From Siphonodentalium dalli (lineage: Eukaryota > Mollusca > Scaphopoda > Gadilida > Siphonodentaliidae): a stretch of DNA of 64,000 bases. Below are positions 59,028 through 64,000 of this stretch, one piece after another; the stretch's first letter is position 1; every line of letters begins with the position of its first letter. The stretch spans positions 13,002,450-13,066,449 of the forward strand of contig CP136069.1 of NCBI GenBank assembly GCA_032622095.1. Reading direction: 5' to 3'. Under the pieces are notes generated by a model. The model searched no databases and had not been told where the DNA came from. It was given only the letters and a program-made list of their open reading frames with translations. Made by a program: the position numbers and the translations under genes.

Positions 59028-61634
59028 TAACACCCCATGGATTAAAATAACACCCCACGGATTATCTAACACCCCCGTGGATTATCTAACACCCCCATGG
59101 ATTATCTAACACCCCCGTGGATTATCTAACACCCCCATGGATTATCTAACACCCCCATGGATTATCTAACACCCCCGTGGATTATCTAACACCCCCGTGG
59201 ATTATCTAACATCCCCATGGATTATCTAACACCTCATGGATTATCTAACACCCCACGGATTATCTAACACCCCATGGATTATCTAACACCTCACGGATTA
59301 TCTAACACCTCATGGATTATCTAACACCCCATGGATTGTCTAACACCTCATGGATTATCTAACACCCCATGGGTTGTCTAACACCCCCACGGATTATCTA
59401 ACACCCCCATGGATTATCTAACACCCCCGTGGATTATCTAACACCCCACGGATTATCTAACACCCCCGTGGATTATCTAACACCCCCGTGGATTACCTAA
59501 CACCCCATGGATCATCTAACACCCTCGTGGATTATCTAACACCCCATGGATCATCTAACACCCTCGTGGATCATCTAACACCCCATGGATCATCTAACAC
59601 CCTCGTGGATTATCTAACACCCCCATGGATTATCTAACATCCTCGTGGATTATCTAACACCCCATGGATTATCTAACACCCCATGGATTATCTAACACCC
59701 CCATGGATTATCTAACACCCCCATGGATTATCTAACACCCCCATGGATTATCTAACACCCCCGTGGATTATCTAACATCCCCGTGGATTATCTAACACCC
59801 CCATGGATTATCTAACACCCCCGTGGATTATCTAACACCCCCATGGATTATCTAACACCCCCGTGGATTATCTAACACCCCCGTGGATTATCTAACATCC
59901 CCATGGATTATCTAACATCCACATGGATTGTCTAACACCTCATGGATTATCTAACACCCCATGGATCATCTAACATCCCCATGGATTATCTAACACCCCC
60001 GTGGATTATCTAACACCCCCATGGATTATCTAACATCCCCATGGATTATCTAACATCCCCATGGATTATCTAACACCTCATGGATTATCTAACACCCCAC
60101 GGATTATCTAACACCCCATGGATTATCTAACACCTCACGGATTATCTAACACCTCATGGATTATCTAACACCCCACGGATTATCTAACACCCCATGGATT
60201 ATCTAACACCCCACGGATTATCTAACACCTCATGGATTATCTAACACCCCACGGATTATCTAACACCCCATGGATTATCTAACACCTCACGGATTGTCTA
60301 ACACCTCATGGATTATCTAACACCCCATGGGTTGTCTAACACCCCCACGGATTATCTAACACCCCCATGGATTATCTAACATCCACATGGATTGTCTAAC
60401 ACCTCATGGATTATCTAACATCCCCATGGATTATCTAACACCCCACGGATTATCTAACATCCCCATGGATTATCTAACACCCCATGGATTATCTAACACC
60501 CTCATGGATTATCTAACACCCCCGTGGATTATCTAACACCCCCGTGGATTATCTAACACCCCGATGGATTATCTAACACCTCCATGGATTATCTAACACC
60601 CCCGTGGATTATCTAACACCCCCGTGGATTATCTAACACCCCCGTGGATTATCTAACACCCCCATGGATTATCTAACATCCACATGGATTGTCTAACACC
60701 TCATGGATTATCTAACACCCCATGGATTGTCTAACACCCCCACGGATTATCTAACACCCCCATGGATTATCTAACATCCACATGGATTGTCTAACACCTC
60801 ATGGATTATCTAACATCCCCATGGATTATCTAACACCCCACGGATTATCTAACACCCCCGTGGATTATCTAACACCCCCATGGATTATCTAACATCCCCA
60901 TGGATTATCTAACATCCCCATGGATTACCTAACACCCCATGGATTATCTAACATCCCCATGGATTATCTAACATCCCCATGGATTATCTAACACCCCATG
61001 GATTACCTAACACCCCATGGATTATCTAACATCCCCATGGATTATCTAACACCCCCGTGGATTATCTAACACCTCATGGATTATCTAACATCCCCATGGA
61101 TTATCTAACACCCCATGGATTATCTAACACCCCCGTGGATTATCTAACACCCCGTAGATTATCTAACACCCCCATGGATTATCTAACACCCCGATGTATT
61201 ATCTAACACCCCACGGATTATCTAACACCCCATGGATCATCTAACACCCTCGTGGATTATCTAACACCCCATTGATTATCTAACACCCTCATGGATTATC
61301 TAACACCCCCATGGATTATCTAACACCCCGATGTATTATCTAACACCCCACGGATTATCTAACACCCCATGGATCATCTAACACCCTCGTGGATTATCTA
61401 ACACCCCATTGATTATCTAACACCCTCATGGATTATCTAACACCCCCATGGATTATCTAACACCCCCATGGATCATCTAACACCCCATGGATTATCTAAC
61501 ACCCCCGTGGATTATCTAACATCCCCATGGATCATCTAACATCCCCATGGATTATCTAACACCCCATGGATTATCTAACATCCCCATGGATTATCTAACA
61601 CCCCCGTGGATTATCTAACATCCCCATGGATTAT
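59028..61634. repeat. 20-bp satellite array, about 130 units, intronic
   Basis: Units of the form GGATTATCTAACACCCCCAT with 18-20 bp because the C-run is four or five long. The three commonest variants are CATGG, CGTGG and CACGG at the unit junction. It abuts the 51-bp array directly at GTTATCTAACACC, with no spacer, and ends at TGGATTATTCTTGG. Confidence 0.97.
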
Positions 61635-61858
61635 TCTTGGAAATTGTCCACAACAGTTATTGTAATTTGGAAATTATTCGACTTTTGTTTAAAAACAACA
61701 CATTTCACACAAAATATTGATTGTACTATTAGAAAAAATTTGGGATATTTTTCGTCTCAAATTTTAATAAACTGCCTTTTTGTCAGGCAAGAAACAAAAC
61801 TCACAAATATTGAACAATCTGACACCATACCTATGTATATGTAGATGGTGCCACTTAC

Positions 61859-61924
61859 CCGTATAAGGCCATTAAGGGTCGGAGAACTTGGTATACAGAC
61901 GTTATCAGACGTTGCCACCGAGGC
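61859..61924 (-). CDS. Furthest-upstream visible exon of SPRY-domain gene
   Basis: Acceptor TTATGTTTAG (61925-61934) and an excellent donor ACGG|GTAAGT (61859/61858) bound 66 bp, phase 0 at both ends, read as ASVATSDNVCIPSSPTLNGL plus IR. It joins the 56178 exon without a stop. The codon frame that joins has no ATG, so at least one more 5' exon is needed; it was not found with confidence before the window end. The acceptor's pyrimidine tract is weak, which lowers confidence. Confidence 0.48.
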
Positions 61925-63479
61925 CTAAACATAACACATTTACTTCCTTGTAGCCTGGTGACAAAAACTTAAATCAACGTTTAGATCACAAACTGGTAAT
62001 AAATCCTTCGTCTAAATGCAACATAACTTAACTTTGTAAGCTGAATTATACATACATCGAATCGGTGGTGTTGAGATTATGGTATATTTTGAATAAATAT
62101 ATATATACTCACTGGTTTCCTGTCTTTAAGATATATGCACGTAAATGGACGGCGATGCAGTTAGTTATTCGGCAAGCGCTTCTGCACGTTTAGTCTATTG
62201 CGTCTTCAAACATAGCTATTGAATATAGAACCTCTTTATGATCGATTAATTGCATTCGAACTCCGATTCATAGAATTTATTTGTTCGAGTGAATTTCACC
62301 AAGAGTGACAATGTCAATAGACTTCGTAAACACATGCCCGTACTCCTAACCACTCAATGCTTATATATACGGCTTTAATTATTAGTGTCGGTGCGGCCTC
62401 TTCGTTATTTCTGGCATATCACTACATGTTATCAGGGGTGTGGTGAGGGAGTAGCTAGATTAATGGATTGGTGTATGTGGCAGGAAGCCACTGAAAGCAG
62501 TCCAGAGCGCCATATAATCCATTGTGTAATAGCATCACGTCCAGCGTAGTTTTCCATATAACAATTCCGTGCGCGGTCCACAGCGGTCTGTAATACCAGT
62601 TTTTTTTGCAAGTGTATTCGGAAGTCGGAAAAAAAAAACGAGATTCCACTGTGAGTCGGGATTTGATAATGGAAAGATTCAGACCCATGCATGTGTAATT
62701 TTTGATTTCAATATAACATATCTAACGGACTATACATGACCGTAATGAAGCTGATGTACATGTATATACATGTAGGGTAAGCTTCTTACATATGAATGGG
62801 GCGGCTGGTTCATGTGGGATAAGTAGACTGCGAGATTATGTAATAACTGCCTTGATTGATATATAACAGTACAACCGAATTGATTTTTGTGTGAAATTTT
62901 ATACCGCGTTCTGTAAAGTCGAAATTTTGAGGGATAGGAATGGGCTAGGACACCAATCATTGCATATTGCATTGCTCCATTGATCAGTTAATATAAACAA
63001 TACAAAATAAAGTACCGTTTCTCAACCAGTTCCAAACAGCATAAACTGATCTGTAAGATCTTGGATGGAGAGTTTCAATTTTGCCTTATAAAAGTGGCAT
63101 TATGTTTTAGCTTTACGGAAATATAAACATTCGTATACATTTAACTAGATTTTCTCGCTATAATTTGCATCAAACTGACTTAGGGCCCAGTCTGAAAAAC
63201 AGCGGCCATGACGGACGCCATCTTGTCTGGAGTCTACTTTTTTTGCGTGTTAACACTGCTTAAAAGTTGAAGGACAAAATAATGAACAAAATGAGTGGGG
63301 TGAAGTTATACTAAGTCCCGGGGGGGGGGTGAAAGGATAACCATATTAGCCCCGGACTATATGCTATTTCCCGTAAATTACAATAGCAGAAAACATCGAG
63401 TACCATACATGTATAGATCTCCGTTTGCTGTGGGTGAATTCGAACACTTGTTACCAGGTAAAGGGAAATTACCCCTATG
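61925..63479. other. No exon assigned
   Basis: A donor-like CCAGTGAGTAT on the minus strand near 62117 has an in-frame stop 16 codons upstream and no acceptor between. Two overlapping minus frames at 62432-62692 have reasonable composition but no splice borders that fit. A C/G-run lies at 63320. Confidence 0.4.
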
Positions 63480-63842
63480 CTATAATGCAAATGGATATAT
63501 CAATGTCTGTTTGTTTGAGTTGGCGAGTGGTTTAGTTGATGTATAACAGTACATCTCTATGAATAGTTTCCGGTACTTGCTGATATATACTTGGGTTATT
63601 TTGTCCACAATTGCGCACAGTGAAAAATCATTCCATTGGTATCGTGTGGAATACTGGTTACCATGTTGAGACGTTTTATCCCACCTCGATTCCACGCATA
63701 TTAGAGCTGGGTATTTAGGGAATCCAATATACACATGACGCGATGTACACCACCCCAATATAAGCAATGTTGTAGATACGAACAAAAAGGGAGACGGAAG
63801 GATAGAGCGCCCAAAACTAAAACCAAGAAAAAACGTACACAT
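63480..63842 (-). CDS. Weak ORF, possible 5' exon with signal-like start
   Basis: A 120-codon minus frame whose first 34 residues are hydrophobic (MCTFFLGFSFGR..., FLFVSTTLLILGW) and could be a signal peptide or membrane anchor. The rest is mixed, with few Cys. A donor-like CAA|GTATAT about 36 codons before the stop is in phase 0 and so could join the 61924 exon. The ATG lies in a recently duplicated segment (63804-63968), so the start may be accidental. I do not recognise it and rate it as doubtful. Confidence 0.18.
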   Translation of the reverse strand: MCTFFLGFSFGRSILPSPFLFVSTTLLILGWCTSRHVYIGFPKYPALICVESRWDKTSQHGNQYSTRYQWNDFSLCAIVDKITQVYISKYRKLFIEMYCYTSTKPLANSNKQTLIYPFAL

Positions 63843-63968
63843 GGTGATTATATGGTGTCAAATCAGATAGGGAAACTTTAGAGCGCCCAAAACTAAAACC
63901 AAGAAAAAACGTACACATGGTGATTATATGGTGATTATATGGTGTCAAATCAGATAGGGAAACTTTAA
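63804..63968. repeat. 76-bp tandem duplication
   Basis: AGAGCGCCCAAAACTAAAAC at 63804 recurs at 63880. The second copy also has an inner duplication of GGTGATTATAT. The copies are otherwise nearly identical, so the event is recent. Confidence 0.95.
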
Positions 63969-64000
63969 CTGGATGTCGAAAACACACGATTTATACATTT

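Noticed and set aside
56255-59072. Minus ORFs of up to 211 codons in the 51-bp array as exons of the SPRY gene
   Set aside because: Two frames are open at once, one- and two-base indels are uncorrected, and splicing 61859|56178 skips the array. The possible coding ancestry is kept only as a finding.
62432-62692. Two overlapping minus ORFs as a 5' exon of the SPRY gene
   Set aside because: No donor in phase 0 lies before the stops, and both frames look equally plausible, which is typical of chance.

Overview
This window looks like nuclear DNA of an invertebrate animal, probably marine; the phylum cannot be fixed from the sequence. It is AT-rich, gene-poor and packed with satellite arrays, palindromic miniature transposons and microsatellites. 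The few believable coding stretches are short exons with GT/AG borders, separated by kilobase introns. I see no bacterial-type operon, ribosome-binding site, rRNA, tRNA or CRISPR array.

Layout. 1-4.4 kb is a 27-bp minisatellite. 4.8-8.2 kb holds a GAT/GAC microsatellite, two TTAA-flanked MITEs and a 31-bp tandem array. 8.53-13.45 kb is one 4.9-kb element with inverted repeats of more than 500 bp and a 5-bp target duplication (GTAAT); its interior has no recognisable transposase. 13.8-16.4 kb has more hairpin MITEs. 16.9-18.5 kb carries a possible two-exon minus-strand gene whose product (178 residues) I do not recognise. 19.3 kb has a perfect 47-bp inverted repeat. 19.9-21.4 kb is a 154-bp tandem array split by a MITE, with the empty target visible in the neighbouring units. 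24.4-28.4 kb holds two related, tandemly placed, poly(A)-ended, gene-like elements on the minus strand, one with an intact 246-codon ORF and one frameshifted. 28.5-38.5 kb is MITEs, microsatellite and unassigned DNA.

The best gene lies on the minus strand from about 61.9 kb down to 38.5 kb. Four exons (61859-61924, 56118-56178, 45212-45775, 38536-38636) have consensus splice borders and compatible phases. Together they give a 263-residue, 5'-incomplete protein whose core is an SPSB-like SPRY domain, but whose C-terminus is a short acidic tail rather than a SOCS box. Its introns hold much of the repeat content: the 5.7-kb first visible intron is almost entirely two abutting satellites (51-bp and 20-bp), and the 9.4-kb second intron contains a roughly 3-kb tandem duplication of SINE/LINE-tail-like repeats. 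One copy of that duplication carries a TTAA-flanked MITE that the other lacks.

The repeats record an order of events: the tandem arrays and the duplication came first, then MITEs entered at TTAA, as piggyBac-type elements do. No complete transposase for these MITEs is present, so they would have depended on enzymes made elsewhere.
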